A program made the position numbers and the translations under genes. Source: Actinomycetota bacterium (GTDB lineage Bacteria > Actinomycetota > Acidimicrobiia > Acidimicrobiales > CADCSY01). From it: a stretch of 42,497 nucleotides of DNA. Below are positions 1 through 11,474 of this stretch, piece after piece (the stretch's first letter is position 1; each line of letters opens with the position of its first letter). The notes under the pieces were generated by a model, which worked only from the letters and a program-made list of their open reading frames with translations, searched no databases and had not been told where the DNA came from. The stretch is taken from NCBI GenBank assembly GCA_016781135.1, contig JADDQY010000046.1, forward strand, positions 1 to 42,497, in the 5' to 3' direction.

Positions 1-2
1 TC

Positions 3-1187
3 GCCCTCGGCACCACGCTGGTGCTGACCCCGCTGGTGCGGCGCCTGGCCGTGCGCATCGGTGCGGTGGTGCGCCCCGACGAGCGGCGGGTGCACGAGCG
101 CCCCACCCCCACCCTCGGGGGCGTGGCCATGTACGCCGGCTTCCTCGCCGCCGTGGCCGTGGCCACGCAGATCCCCCAGTTCGACGGGGTGTTCGGCGAC
201 ACCTCCGAGGCGCTCGGGGTGGTGCTGGGCGCCACCGTCATCTTCGTGGTGGGGGTGGTCGACGACCTGCGGGAGGTCTCGGCGCCGGCCAAGGTCGCCG
301 GCCAGGTCCTGGCCGGCAGCGTGCTGTCGCTGTTCGGGGTCACGATGCTGTTCTTTCGCATCCCCTTCGGCGACATCGTGCTGCTCTCCCCCGACCTGGC
401 CCCGCTGGTGACGGTGCTGTGGGTGGTGGGCATGGCCAACGCCGTCAACCTCATCGACGGCCTCGACGGGCTGGCGGCCGGCATCGTGGCCATCGCCGCC
501 GGCGCCTTCTTCCTCTACGCCGACCGCCTGTTCGATGAGAACCTGCTGCCCGACAACAGCGTGAGCCCGCTGATCGCCATCATCGTGCTCGGGGTGTGCC
601 TGGGGTTCCTCCCTCACAACTTCCACCCCGCCCGCATCTTCATGGGCGACGGCGGGGCGATGCTGCTCGGCTTGCTCATGGCCACGCCCACCCTGTTGGT
701 GGGGGGCCAGACCAACGAGGGCTTCAGCGGCCAGACGTTCTTCTTCTTCGCTCCCCTGTTCATCCCCTTCTTCATCCTGGGGGTGCCCATCCTCGACATG
801 GCCTTCGCCATCGTGCGCCGGGCCAGCCGCCGCACAGGAGTGGCCACCGCCGACAAGGACCACCTCCACCACCGGCTCATGCGCCTGGGCCACGGCCAGC
901 GGCGCTCGGTGCTCATCCTGTGGGCGTGGACGACGATCCTCTCGGCCCTGGTCCTGTACCCCGCCTACACCGACCGGGGCAACGCCGCCGCCCCCCTGGG
1001 GGTGGCGGCGCTGGGCGTTGCCCTCTACACCCTGTTGCACCCCCAGGCCCGGCGTGCTCGGGCCGGCGCCGGCGACCAACTCGTCCTGCCCCTCGAGCCC
1101 GAGCCGGTCGGGGCCCATGCCAGCGACGACGGTCGGGTCGAAGCGCCGGCGGCGGCGCCGGTCGAGCACGAGCCCGGGCTGCACTAG
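3..1187 (+). CDS. wecA: Undecaprenyl-phosphate GlcNAc-1-phosphate transferase (WecA/Rfe/TagO family), 5' end outside window
   Basis: Membrane enzyme of the MraY/WecA family. It moves a GlcNAc-1-phosphate from UDP-GlcNAc onto undecaprenyl or decaprenyl phosphate, the first step of many cell-wall polysaccharides. The reading frame is open from base 3, and the residues before the first in-frame GTG (base 21) continue a hydrophobic segment, so the true start lies upstream and 394 residues are visible. Family motifs are clear: PDERRVHERPTPTLGG near the visible N-terminus, NAVNLIDGLDGLAAG (the Asp-rich catalytic loop), FHPARIFMGDGGAMLLG, and DKDHLHHRL, the His-rich cytoplasmic loop typical of WecA rather than MraY. 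About ten membrane segments follow one another. The C-terminal 50 residues are a polar Ala/Glu-rich tail. Position directly before the atp operon matches mycobacterial rfe-atp synteny (known), which supports the call. The exact sugar substrate cannot be read from sequence. Confidence 0.9.
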   Translation, partial: ALGTTLVLTPLVRRLAVRIGAVVRPDERRVHERPTPTLGGVAMYAGFLAAVAVATQIPQFDGVFGDTSEALGVVLGATVIFVVGVVDDLREVSAPAKVAGQVLAGSVLSLFGVTMLFFRIPFGDIVLLSPDLAPLVTVLWVVGMANAVNLIDGLDGLAAGIVAIAAGAFFLYADRLFDENLLPDNSVSPLIAIIVLGVCLGFLPHNFHPARIFMGDGGAMLLGLLMATPTLLVGGQTNEGFSGQTFFFFAPLFIPFFILGVPILDMAFAIVRRASRRTGVATADKDHLHHRLMRLGHGQRRSVLILWAWTTILSALVLYPAYTDRGNAAAPLGVAALGVALYTLLHPQARRARAGAGDQLVLPLEPEPVGAHASDDGRVEAPAAAPVEHEPGLH

Positions 1188-1221
1188 GGTCCGGGGTCCG
1201 GAGGGGAAGGAGCGGTGAGAT

Positions 1222-1250
1222 TTGCCGCATTCGAAACCCCGCCTTAGATT
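1222..1250 (+). promoter_or_regulatory. Candidate promoter of the ATP synthase operon
   Basis: TTGCCG at 1222-1227 and TAGATT at 1245-1250 are separated by 17 bases. They lie in an AT-richer island between wecA and the first atp gene, about 46 bases before the GTG start at 1297. It is the only promoter-like signal I see before the ten tightly packed atp genes. Inferred by eye; no transcription start data. Confidence 0.5.
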
Positions 1251-1296
1251 GCTCGAAATTTCACAAGCTCGACGTGTGCGAGTCAGGGGAACAGAC

Positions 1297-1563
1297 GTGG
1301 ACCCGCGAGAGCGGCGCGAGACCTACAACGGGGCGAGCGATGCCTGGTCCCAGGCGGTCGAGTTGACCGTCACGCCCTTGATCTTCGGGTTCCTCGGCCA
1401 CCGGCTCGACCTGTGGGCCCACACCTCGCCGATCTTCACCCTGGTCCTCGGCCTGTTCTGCCTGGGCTACGTGGTGTGGAAGGCCTTCATGACCTACGAG
1501 GCCCGGATGGAGGAGCACCAAGCCCGTCTGGTGGGCCCACGTCGGGCGGTCGAGCAGCCATGA
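1297..1563 (+). CDS. AtpZ/AtpI-family small membrane protein, first gene of the atp operon
   Basis: An 88-residue protein with two hydrophobic segments (about residues 22-40, starting AVELTVTPLIFGFLGHRLD, and 46-66) and a charged C-terminus, the pattern of the ATPase_gene1 (AtpZ/AtpI) family. These proteins sit in the membrane beside Fo and are thought to help c-ring assembly or Mg transport (known for the family, not shown here). I chose the GTG at 1297 because CAGGGGA lies seven bases upstream; an in-frame ATG at 1222 would add a basic, unconserved-looking leader and would sit on the probable promoter. Its TGA overlaps the ATG of the next gene (ATGA at 1560-1563), implying translational coupling. 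Confidence 0.75.
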   Translation: MDPRERRETYNGASDAWSQAVELTVTPLIFGFLGHRLDLWAHTSPIFTLVLGLFCLGYVVWKAFMTYEARMEEHQARLVGPRRAVEQP

Positions 1564-2017
1564 CCACCGCGCCCAGCCTGGGCACTCCGGTCACCGGCCC
1601 CGCCCCCGAGGTCGACATCGCCCGCGACCTCGCCCGTCGGGCGCTGCCGATCGCCCCGGTGGCGGTCGTGGTGTGCGGGCTGATCTGGGACGTGGACGGC
1701 GCGCTGTCGGCTGCCTACGCGGTGGTGCTGGTGGTGGCCAACTTCCTCGCCGCCGCGCTGCTCATCGCCCGCGCCGCCCGCATCTCGGCGACGGTGCTGA
1801 TGGCCGCGGTGCTGGGCGGCTACCTGCTCCGCCTGGGCGTGCTCACCGTGGCCGTGGTCGCCGTGCGCGACGCCGGGTGGGTCGAGATCGTGCCGCTCGG
1901 GCTCACCTTGGTGGCCACCCACGTCGGCCTGCTCGTGTGGGAGGCCCGCAAGGTCTCGGTCACCCTGGCCTTCCCCGGGCTCAAGCCCGGCGCGGGGTTC
2001 GGCGGCAACCAGAGAGG

Positions 2018-2021
<4 letters not shown>
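1560..2021 (+). CDS. atpI: ATP synthase subunit I-like membrane protein (AtpI)
   Basis: A 153-residue protein with four predicted membrane helices (about residues 30-47, 50-70, 75-95 and 105-122) and no catalytic motif. Its size, helix count and place just before atpB match the actinobacterial AtpI-like protein, corresponding to Rv1303 in Mycobacterium tuberculosis. AtpI proteins are regarded as c-ring assembly factors; that function is inherited from the family and not visible in the residues. The start overlaps the previous stop (ATGA) and its own stop overlaps the ATG of atpB, so translation of all three is probably coupled. Sequence identity in this family is generally low, so the call rests on topology and position. 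Confidence 0.75.
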
Positions 2022-3066
<1,045 letters not shown>

Positions 3067-3075
3067 GAGGCCGAC

Positions 3076-3810
3076 ATGCGTACCCGCAGGAGTCTCGCTG
3101 CGCTGGCCCTGGTGGTCGTCACCTTCGTCGCCGGCACGGGCGTGAGCTACGGCGTCGCCGGCGGCGGCGGCGGAGGCGAGGGAGAGGCCGAGGGAGGAGG
3201 CCAGGTCAACCACGCCGCCGAGCAGTGCATCCACCTGCTGGAGGGCGGCGGTGAGATCGACGACTGCCAGGAGGCGCCCAACCCGATCCTCCCCGAGATC
3301 AACGAGCTCATCTGGGGCGCCCTCTCCTTCGCCGTGCTGTTCGCGCTGCTGGCCAAGCTCGCCCTCCCCGGCATCCGCCAGAGCATGCAGGCCCGAAGCG
3401 ACAAGATTCGCTCCAGCCTCGACGAGGCCGAGCGCTCCCGGGCGGAGGCTCAGGCGATCCTCGCCGACTACCAGCGCCAGCTGGCCGAGGCCAAGGGGGA
3501 GGCCGGGAGGATCATCGACGACGCCCGCCAGACCGCCGAGTCGGTCAAGCGCGACCTCATGGCTCGGGCCGAGGCCGAGGCCGAGGAGCAGCGCCGCCGC
3601 AACGCCGAGCAGATCGCCGCCGAGCGCAACCGGGTCATGACCGAGCTGCAGGGCCAGGTCGCGGTGTTGGCGGTGGAGATGGCCGAGCGGGTGGTCGAGG
3701 CCAACCTCGACCGCGACGCCAGCCTCCGCCTGATCGAGAACTACATCAACACCGTCGGCGGCAACGGGGCGGGGTCCGCCGGTGCCCGCCCCGTCAGCGG
3801 CGCCCGATGA
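3076..3810 (+). CDS. atpF: F1Fo ATP synthase subunit b with an N-terminal signal-like extension
   Basis: Peripheral-stalk subunit. The body is standard: one membrane helix (about residues 76-96, LIWGALSFAVLFALLAKLAL), then a long charged coiled coil to about residue 225 (RSSLDEAERSRAEAQAILAD and following). At 244 residues it is much longer than usual (about 160-180). The extra part is N-terminal: a basic start with a hydrophobic run (residues 5-28) resembling a signal peptide, a Gly/Glu-rich linker, then Cys51 and Cys64 inside AEQCIHLLEGGGEIDDCQEAP. In the known topology the N-terminus of b is outside the cytoplasm, so the cysteines would be exported and could pair (inference). AGGAGG is five bases before the ATG. 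The stop overlaps the start of atpH. Not fused to delta as in mycobacteria. Confidence 0.93.
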   Translation: MRTRRSLAALALVVVTFVAGTGVSYGVAGGGGGGEGEAEGGGQVNHAAEQCIHLLEGGGEIDDCQEAPNPILPEINELIWGALSFAVLFALLAKLALPGIRQSMQARSDKIRSSLDEAERSRAEAQAILADYQRQLAEAKGEAGRIIDDARQTAESVKRDLMARAEAEAEEQRRRNAEQIAAERNRVMTELQGQVAVLAVEMAERVVEANLDRDASLRLIENYINTVGGNGAGSAGARPVSGAR

Positions 3811-4343
3811 TGGACACCGACGAGCGGATCGACGCCTACGCCACCGCGCTGTTCGAGGTCGCCCGGGCGGAGGGGTCCCTCGACGAGGTGGAGGACGAGC
3901 TGTTCCGCTTCGCCCGGACGCTCGAGGCCAACGACGAGCTCCGAAACGTCCTCACCGACGAGGCCATCCCCGTCGAGCGTCGCCGTGGCGTGGTCGCCGA
4001 CCTGCTCGGGCCCAGGGCTTCGCCGGTCACGACCAACCTGGTGGCGCTGGTCGTCGGGGCCGGACGGGCCCGCCACCTCCCCGCCATCATCGACAGGCTC
4101 GTGCGCCGGGCCGCCGCCGAGCACCGCCGCACCGTGGCCGAGGTCCGCTCGGCCGTCCCCCTCGACGCCGACCAGCAGGCCCGCCTGGCCGCCGCCCTGG
4201 CCAACGCCACCGGCAAGGACGTCGAGGTCAAGGTGATCGTCGATCCCTCGGTGCTCGGCGGCTTGGTGGCCCAGGTGGGCGATACCGTGATCGATGGAAC
4301 GGTCCGCACCCGCCTCGAACAGCTCAGGGAGACGATCCGCTAG
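3807..4343 (+). CDS. atpH: F1Fo ATP synthase subunit delta
   Basis: Delta (OSCP-type) subunit that caps F1 and joins it to the b stalk. 178 residues, the normal length. The N-terminal helical bundle begins IDAYATALFEVARAEG, and the C-terminal signature lies in VEVKVIVDPSVLGGLVAQVGDTVIDGTVRTRLEQL, closely matching the delta consensus (the I/V-D-x-S-V/L-x-G-G region). ATG at 3807 overlaps the atpF TGA; a second in-frame ATG at 3810 is equally possible. A gap of about 40 bases with AAAGGAG precedes atpA. Confidence 0.94.
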   Translation: MMDTDERIDAYATALFEVARAEGSLDEVEDELFRFARTLEANDELRNVLTDEAIPVERRRGVVADLLGPRASPVTTNLVALVVGAGRARHLPAIIDRLVRRAAAEHRRTVAEVRSAVPLDADQQARLAAALANATGKDVEVKVIVDPSVLGGLVAQVGDTVIDGTVRTRLEQLRETIR

Positions 4344-4385
4344 CACCCGCGCGCCGAGCCTCGGGCCGGCGGCGAAAGGAGCACC

Positions 4386-6014
4386 ATGGCCGAGCTCACC
4401 ATCAACGCCGACGACATCACCGCCGCCCTGCGCAGGCACCTCGAGGGCTACTCGCCGTCGACCGAGACGGCCCAGGTGGGGCGGGTCACCCAGGTGGGCG
4501 ACGGCATCGCCCGGGTGAACGGGCTACCCGGGGTCGCGGTCAACGAGTTGCTCGAGTTCGAGGACGGCACGGTCGGGCTCGCCCTCAACCTCGACGAGGA
4601 GTCGATCGGGGCGGTGGTGCTCGGCGAGGTCGGCCACATCGAGGAGGGCCAGGCGGTCAAGGCCACGGGCAACATCCTGCAGATCGGGGTGGGCGACGCC
4701 CTGCTCGGCCGGGCGGTGAACGCCCTCGGTGAGCCGGTCGACGGCAAGGGCCCGCTCAACACCGACCACACTCGGCGCCTGGAGGTGCAGGCCCCTGGCA
4801 TCACCGGGCGCCAGCCCGTCCACGAGCCCCTCCAGACCGGCATCAAGGCCATCGACTCGATGACGCCGATCGGACGGGGCCAGCGCGAGCTGATCATCGG
4901 CGACCGCAAGACGGGCAAGACCACCATCGCCGTCGACACCATCATCAACCAGAAGGGCCTGGGGGTGAAGTGCGTCTACGTGGGGATCGGCCAGAAGGCC
5001 AGCACCATCGCCCAGACGGTGGCCACCCTCGAGGAGTACGGCGCCATGGACTACACCGTCGTCGTCGTCGCCCCCGCCTCCGACCCCGCCCCGTTCAAGT
5101 ACCTCGCTCCCTACGCCGGCTGCGCCATGGGCCAGCACTGGATGGACAGCGGGGACCACGCCCTCATCGTCTACGACGACCTGTCCAAGCAGGCCGAGGC
5201 CTACCGCCAGGTCTCGCTGCTGCTGCGGCGCCCGCCGGGCCGCGAGGCTTACCCCGGCGATGTTTTCTACCTCCACAGCCGGTTGCTGGAGCGGGCGGCC
5301 AAGCTGTCCGACGAGCTCGGCGGCGGCTCCCTCACCGCCCTACCGCTGATCGAGACCAAGGCCGGTGACGTGTCGGCCTACATCCCGACCAACGTCATCT
5401 CCATCACCGACGGGCAGGTCTACCTCCAGGACGACCTGTTCAAGTCGGGCGTGCGCCCGGCCATCGACGTCGGCATCTCGGTGTCCCGGGTGGGCTCAGC
5501 GGCCCAGGTCAAGGCCATGAAGACGGCGACGGGGACGCTCAAGGGCGACCTCGCCCAGTTCCGAGAGCTGGAGGCCTTCGCCACCTTCGGCTCGGAGCTC
5601 GACAAGGTGTCCCAGGCCCAGCTCGATCGGGGCTACCGCCTCACCGAGCTCCTCAAGCAGGGGCTCAACTCGCCCATGCCGGTGGCCGAGCAGGTCGTCT
5701 CGCTCTACGCCGGCACCCGGGGTCACCTCGACAACGTGCCCGTGAACGACGTGCGCCGCTTCGAGGCCGAGCTGCTCGAGTGGTTCCGCACCCGCCACTC
5801 CGACATCCTCGACGCCATCGCCTCCAGCGGGAAGATCCCCGACGAGGACGCCCTGGAGGAAGGCATCAAGGCGTTCGCCGAGCAGTTTCAGACCACTGAG
5901 GAGGCCGGGGCCGAGCCCGAGGCCGAGGACACCGGCGACGAGCGCGCCCGCCGGGCCGGTGGCCGCAAGGAGGGCATCCTCCCCGAGGACGAGATCAGCC
6001 GGGACGAGGAGTAG
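4386..6014 (+). CDS. atpA: F1Fo ATP synthase subunit alpha
   Basis: Non-catalytic nucleotide-binding subunit of F1. Beta-barrel residues occupy about 25-95, the P-loop GDRKTGKT is at 172-179, the Walker B-like segment is [17 protein letters not shown], and the alpha signature [24 protein letters not shown] follows. At 542 residues it exceeds the common 500-515 because of a C-terminal tail of about 40 residues after EQFQTTEE, first acidic (Glu/Asp-rich), then basic (RARRAGGRK), then [12 protein letters not shown]. Mycobacterial alpha subunits also carry a C-terminal extension of about 36 residues that limits ATP hydrolysis; whether this tail does the same is inference. A clear AAAGGAG precedes the ATG. 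Confidence 0.97.
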   Translation: MAELTINADDITAALRRHLEGYSPSTETAQVGRVTQVGDGIARVNGLPGVAVNELLEFEDGTVGLALNLDEESIGAVVLGEVGHIEEGQAVKATGNILQIGVGDALLGRAVNALGEPVDGKGPLNTDHTRRLEVQAPGITGRQPVHEPLQTGIKAIDSMTPIGRGQRELIIGDRKTGKTTIAVDTIINQKGLGVKCVYVGIGQKASTIAQTVATLEEYGAMDYTVVVVAPASDPAPFKYLAPYAGCAMGQHWMDSGDHALIVYDDLSKQAEAYRQVSLLLRRPPGREAYPGDVFYLHSRLLERAAKLSDELGGGSLTALPLIETKAGDVSAYIPTNVISITDGQVYLQDDLFKSGVRPAIDVGISVSRVGSAAQVKAMKTATGTLKGDLAQFRELEAFATFGSELDKVSQAQLDRGYRLTELLKQGLNSPMPVAEQVVSLYAGTRGHLDNVPVNDVRRFEAELLEWFRTRHSDILDAIASSGKIPDEDALEEGIKAFAEQFQTTEEAGAEPEAEDTGDERARRAGGRKEGILPEDEISRDEE

Positions 6015-6017
6015 CCC

Positions 6018-8370
<2,353 letters not shown>

Positions 8371-8374
8371 GCAC

Positions 8375-8758
8375 GTGACGCTCCAGGTGGAGCTGGTGTC
8401 CCCCGAGCAGGTCCTCTACAGCGGCGAGGCCCACATGGTGATCGCCCGCACCACCGACGGGGAGATCGCCTTCATGACCGGGCACGCCCCGTTCATCGGC
8501 AGCCTCGGGATCGGCGCCGTTACCATCCGCACCTCGGAGGGCGACGACGTGAAGGCCGCCGTGCACGAGGGCTTCGTGGAGGTCGCCGACAACCGGGTCA
8601 CGGTCCTGTCGGATGTCGCCGAGCTGGTCGGCGACATTGACGCCTCGAGGGCGCGCCGAGCCCTCGAGGGGCTCGAGCGCCAAGGCGACCTCGAGGACGC
8701 CGAGGCCGAGGCCGCCCTGCGTCGGGCCCGCCTGCGGATGGAGCTCGCCGGCGGGTAG
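8375..8758 (+). CDS. atpC: F1Fo ATP synthase subunit epsilon
   Basis: Epsilon subunit of the F1 rotor: a beta-sandwich (about residues 1-85, with VELVSPEQVLYSGEAHMV, GEIAFMTGHAPFIGSLGIG and VHEGFVEVADNRVTVLSD) and a C-terminal helical region of about 40 residues rich in Arg and Glu. 127 residues, normal. In other bacteria the helices inhibit ATP hydrolysis. GTG start four bases after atpD, with CCAGGAGAG inside the atpD end. The TAG stop lies in the first copy of a tandem 14-base repeat. Confidence 0.95.
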   Translation: MTLQVELVSPEQVLYSGEAHMVIARTTDGEIAFMTGHAPFIGSLGIGAVTIRTSEGDDVKAAVHEGFVEVADNRVTVLSDVAELVGDIDASRARRALEGLERQGDLEDAEAEAALRRARLRMELAGG

Positions 8759-8779
8759 CCCTTTCCGGGTAGCCCTTTC
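8752..8779 (+). repeat. Perfect tandem duplication of 14 bases at the atpC stop codon
   Basis: CGGGTAGCCCTTTC occurs twice head to tail (8752-8765 and 8766-8779). The first copy contains the atpC stop codon TAG, so the second carries a spare TAG in another frame. No hairpin or T-run follows, so it does not look like a terminator. The remaining bases to 8850 show no clear gene. Confidence 0.8.
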
Positions 8780-8850
8780 CTTTCGATCTCTCCCCTGTTC
8801 TCTGTCGGCTCGGGCCACCAGGACGTGGTCGGGTCGACAAAGATCGGGGG

Positions 8851-9822
8851 GTGCCCCGGCTGCGTCTCGGTGTGGCCCTGCTCGTCCCCAAGCCCGTCGC
8901 CCTCGAGGTCGACGCGCTGCGTCGAGCCTGCGGGGACCCCGGCGTGGAGCTCATCGCCCCCCACTGCACGCTGGTGCCTCCGGTCAACGTGCGGGAGGAC
9001 CGCTTGGAGGACGCGGTGGCCGGGTTGCGGTCGGCGGCGGCGGCCACCGCCCCGATCGCCGTCAGCCTCGGTCCCCCCGCCACGTTCCTGCCGGTCAACC
9101 CGGTGCTGTACCTCGAGCTCCGTGGGCATGTCGATGCCGTACGGGCGCTGCGCGACCTGGTGTTCGTCGAGCCGCTGGCCCGGTCGCTGACCTGGCCTTT
9201 CCACCCCCACGTCACTCTCTGCGACGGCGGGGAGCCCGACCGTCTGGCAGCGGGAGCCCGGGTCCTCGCCGGCTACCGAGCCGAGGTCACCTTCGAGGCC
9301 GTGCACCTGCTCCAGGAGCGCCGGGACGAGACGGGCCGGCGGGTTTGGCACCCGATCGCCGACGCCGCCTTGGGCCCTGTGGCGGTGGTGGGGCGAGGCG
9401 GCCTCGAGCTGGAGCTGTCGGTCGGCGAGCAACTCGACCCGGAAGCGAAGGCGTTCTCGGAGCGGGAGTGGGCGGTCGACGACCACGCCCGCTACGGCGA
9501 CGTGTGGCCCCGCGACCTCGCCGTGACCGCCCGGCGCGACGGGCGGGTGGTGGGCACGGCCGTGGGCTGGACCAGCGGGACGAGTGCCCTCCTGGCCGAC
9601 CTCGTGGTGGGCGCCGCCCACCGGGGCGAGGGCATCGGCTCCCACCTCGTTGCCCGGTTCCTGGCCGAAGCGAGCGCACGAGGGTGTCGTCTCGCCCGGG
9701 CTCGGACCGAGGTCGGGGGGCCGGCCGAGGGGTTCTGGCGCCGGCTGGGTTGGGTGGAAGAGGGCCGGTTCGACCGCTACACGCTCGACCGCGACGTGGT
9801 GCAGCTCCGGCGCGACCTGTGA
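8851..9822 (+). CDS. Fusion of a 2H phosphoesterase domain (2'-5' RNA ligase/LigT-like) with a GNAT acetyltransferase domain
   Basis: 323 residues in two parts. Residues 1-175 resemble the 2H phosphoesterase superfamily, with the two catalytic H-x-T/S motifs HCTL (His38) and HVTL (His120) separated by about 80 residues, as expected for 2'-5' RNA ligase or cyclic-nucleotide phosphodiesterase folds. Residues about 195-323 resemble a GNAT N-acetyltransferase, with the acetyl-CoA loop HRGEGIGSHLV and the C-terminal FWRRLGWVEEGRFDRYTLDRDV. Substrates of both halves are unknown. The GTG at 8851 follows a G-run that could act as a ribosome-binding site; AAAGAT at 8839-8844 is a weak -10 candidate. 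It ends 20 bases from the convergent glpX stop with no hairpin between them. Confidence 0.8.
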   Translation: MPRLRLGVALLVPKPVALEVDALRRACGDPGVELIAPHCTLVPPVNVREDRLEDAVAGLRSAAAATAPIAVSLGPPATFLPVNPVLYLELRGHVDAVRALRDLVFVEPLARSLTWPFHPHVTLCDGGEPDRLAAGARVLAGYRAEVTFEAVHLLQERRDETGRRVWHPIADAALGPVAVVGRGGLELELSVGEQLDPEAKAFSEREWAVDDHARYGDVWPRDLAVTARRDGRVVGTAVGWTSGTSALLADLVVGAAHRGEGIGSHLVARFLAEASARGCRLARARTEVGGPAEGFWRRLGWVEEGRFDRYTLDRDVVQLRRDL

Positions 9823-9842
9823 CGGCGAGGGAGAGCGCCCCG

Positions 9843-10820
9843 TCAGATCCCCTGGACCTTCCCCAGGCGGTGGCGGGCCTCGATGAAGCGCACGGTGCCC
9901 GAGCTCGAACGGGTCACCAGTGACTGGGTGACGGCTCCTCCGTCGTAGAAGTGCACCCCCCGCAGGAGCTCGCCGTCGGTGATGCCGGTGGCGGCGAAGA
10001 AGCAGTTGTCGCTGGCCACGAGGTCGTCGAGGGTCAGCACCTTGTCGAGGTCGTAGCCGGCTTCGATCGCCGCTTGGCGCTCCTCGTCGCTGCGAGGCCA
10101 CAGCCGGCCTTGCTGGTCACCGCCCATGCACTTGAGGGCGGCGGCGCTGATGACACCCTCGGGGGTGCCGCCGATGCCGAAGAGGATGTCGGCGCCGGCC
10201 TCGGGCCATGCCGTCTGCAGGGCGCCGGCCACGTCGCCGTCGGGGATCAAGCGGATCCTGGCACCGGCGGACCGGACCTCCTTGATGAGGGCCTCGTGAC
10301 GGGGACGGTCGAGGATGACCACGGTCAGGTTCTCGACCAGCTCACTCTTGGCCTTGGCCACCGCCTCGAGGTTCTCGGTGGGTGACCGGGTGATGTCGAT
10401 CACCCCGACGCACTCCGGCCCCACGGCGATCTTTTCCATGTAGACGCAGGGCCCGGGGTCGAACATCGTGCCCCGCTCGGACACGGCGATCACGGCGAGG
10501 GCGTTGCCCCGGCCGAGGGCGGTGAGGGTGGTGCCGTCGATGGGATCCACGGCGATGTCGGTGGCGGGCGGGCTCCCGTCGCCGATCCGCTCACCGTTGT
10601 AGAGCATCGGGGCTTCGTCCTTCTCGCCCTCCCCGATCACCACCACACCGTCCATGGACACCGACTCGAGCACGATGCGCATGGCGTCGACCGCCGCTCC
10701 GTCGGCGCCGAGCTTGTCACCCCGCCCCATGAAGCGGGAGGCGGCCAGAGCCGCTGCCTCGGTCACCCGCACCAGCTCGAGAGCGAGGTTGCGGTCAGGG
10801 ACCAGCGGCGCACTCATCAC
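9843..10820 (-). CDS. glpX: Class II fructose-1,6-bisphosphatase (GlpX)
   Basis: Hydrolyses fructose 1,6-bisphosphate to fructose 6-phosphate in gluconeogenesis, in the cytoplasm with divalent metal. About 325 residues, normal for GlpX. Motifs: [21 protein letters not shown] at the N-terminus, [18 protein letters not shown], the metal-binding DPIDGTT, and the C-terminal [17 protein letters not shown]. This is the main FBPase of many actinobacteria. GTG at 10820 (MMSAPL) and ATG at 10817 are both possible; TACTGT sits five bases before the GTG, so the mRNA may be leaderless, and no ribosome-binding site is visible. It would supply hexose phosphates, compatible with the glucan genes further right. 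Confidence 0.96.
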   Translation of the reverse strand: MMSAPLVPDRNLALELVRVTEAAALAASRFMGRGDKLGADGAAVDAMRIVLESVSMDGVVVIGEGEKDEAPMLYNGERIGDGSPPATDIAVDPIDGTTLTALGRGNALAVIAVSERGTMFDPGPCVYMEKIAVGPECVGVIDITRSPTENLEAVAKAKSELVENLTVVILDRPRHEALIKEVRSAGARIRLIPDGDVAGALQTAWPEAGADILFGIGGTPEGVISAAALKCMGGDQQGRLWPRSDEERQAAIEAGYDLDKVLTLDDLVASDNCFFAATGITDGELLRGVHFYDGGAVTQSLVTRSSSGTVRFIEARHRLGKVQGI

Positions 10821-10825
10821 GCCGG

Positions 10826-10831
10826 ACAGTA
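10826..10831 (-). promoter_or_regulatory. Possible -10 element (TACTGT) for leaderless glpX
   Basis: On the minus strand TACTGT fits the TANNNT -10 pattern and ends five bases before the GTG start. No Shine-Dalgarno sequence is present. No convincing -35. Inferred by analogy with other unit heads in this window. Confidence 0.35.
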
Positions 10832-10874
10832 GCGCGTCGGGCCGGCTCCCCGGCCGGTGGGGCCCAGGCCCGGG

Positions 10875-11348
10875 TCAGGCCGGGACCACGGCGGACGGGG
10901 GCCGGACGTCCGAAGACGCCCGGTTCCCCCCCTTCGGACCGCCGGCTCGGCGAGCTTCGACCTCGGCGGTGGTGGGGGCGAAGGCCCCAGCCAGGCCGAC
11001 CACCGCGGCGAGCACCGCCGTCGATGCCGCCATGGCCATGCGGCTGTTGCCGGCCTCGGCGCACCGCTGGTCGATGTCGCCGATGATGATCCCGGCCGGA
11101 GTCCCAGGGGCAGGGGTGGCCCCCGCCAACCCGTGCTGGCGGCATTCCACGACGCCGGCGAAGGTGAACGGGACCGTGGCGTAGATCGCCGACATGACCA
11201 TGACCGAGATGGCCAGGACAGGCACGACCCGGCGCCACAAGGGCACCGAGGCCTTGGTTCGACCGGGGGCTCGGTCGACGTCGGGGACCGCATGCATCCG
11301 GGCGGTTGCGTGGCGGTCCGTGCTTCTCGGTTCCATCAGCTGTGTCAT
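10875..11348 (-). CDS. Hypothetical membrane protein, two helices
   Basis: 157 residues, not recognised. The first 40 residues are polar and basic. Then follow a hydrophobic segment (about 48-68, VVPVLAISVMVMSAIYATVPF), a connecting loop of about 40 residues with two cysteines (VECRQHG and IDQRCAEAG), a second hydrophobic segment (about 107-128, MAMAASTAVLAAVVGLAGAF), and a charged tail. The loop is probably outside the cytoplasm, where the two cysteines could pair (inference). The ATG at 11348 is the first start after the open frame enters the gap from the divergent S9 peptidase; a second ATG is four codons in. It stands 54 bases upstream of glpX on the same strand and may share transcription. 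Confidence 0.6.
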   Translation of the reverse strand: MTQLMEPRSTDRHATARMHAVPDVDRAPGRTKASVPLWRRVVPVLAISVMVMSAIYATVPFTFAGVVECRQHGLAGATPAPGTPAGIIIGDIDQRCAEAGNSRMAMAASTAVLAAVVGLAGAFAPTTAEVEARRAGGPKGGNRASSDVRPPSAVVPA

Positions 11349-11474
11349 ACGACCTAGATCGGCCCACCCTCGGTCGATCTTGAGCACCCTGGACCGTTTT
11401 CCGGTGGTCGGCCAAGATCGCCTGATGACCCGCCGCCGGCGTCCGATCGCCCCGACCCAGGGGATCGACCAGTA

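Noticed and set aside
3076..4343. Fused b-delta subunit as in mycobacteria
   Set aside because: atpF has its own stop codon overlapping a separate atpH start.
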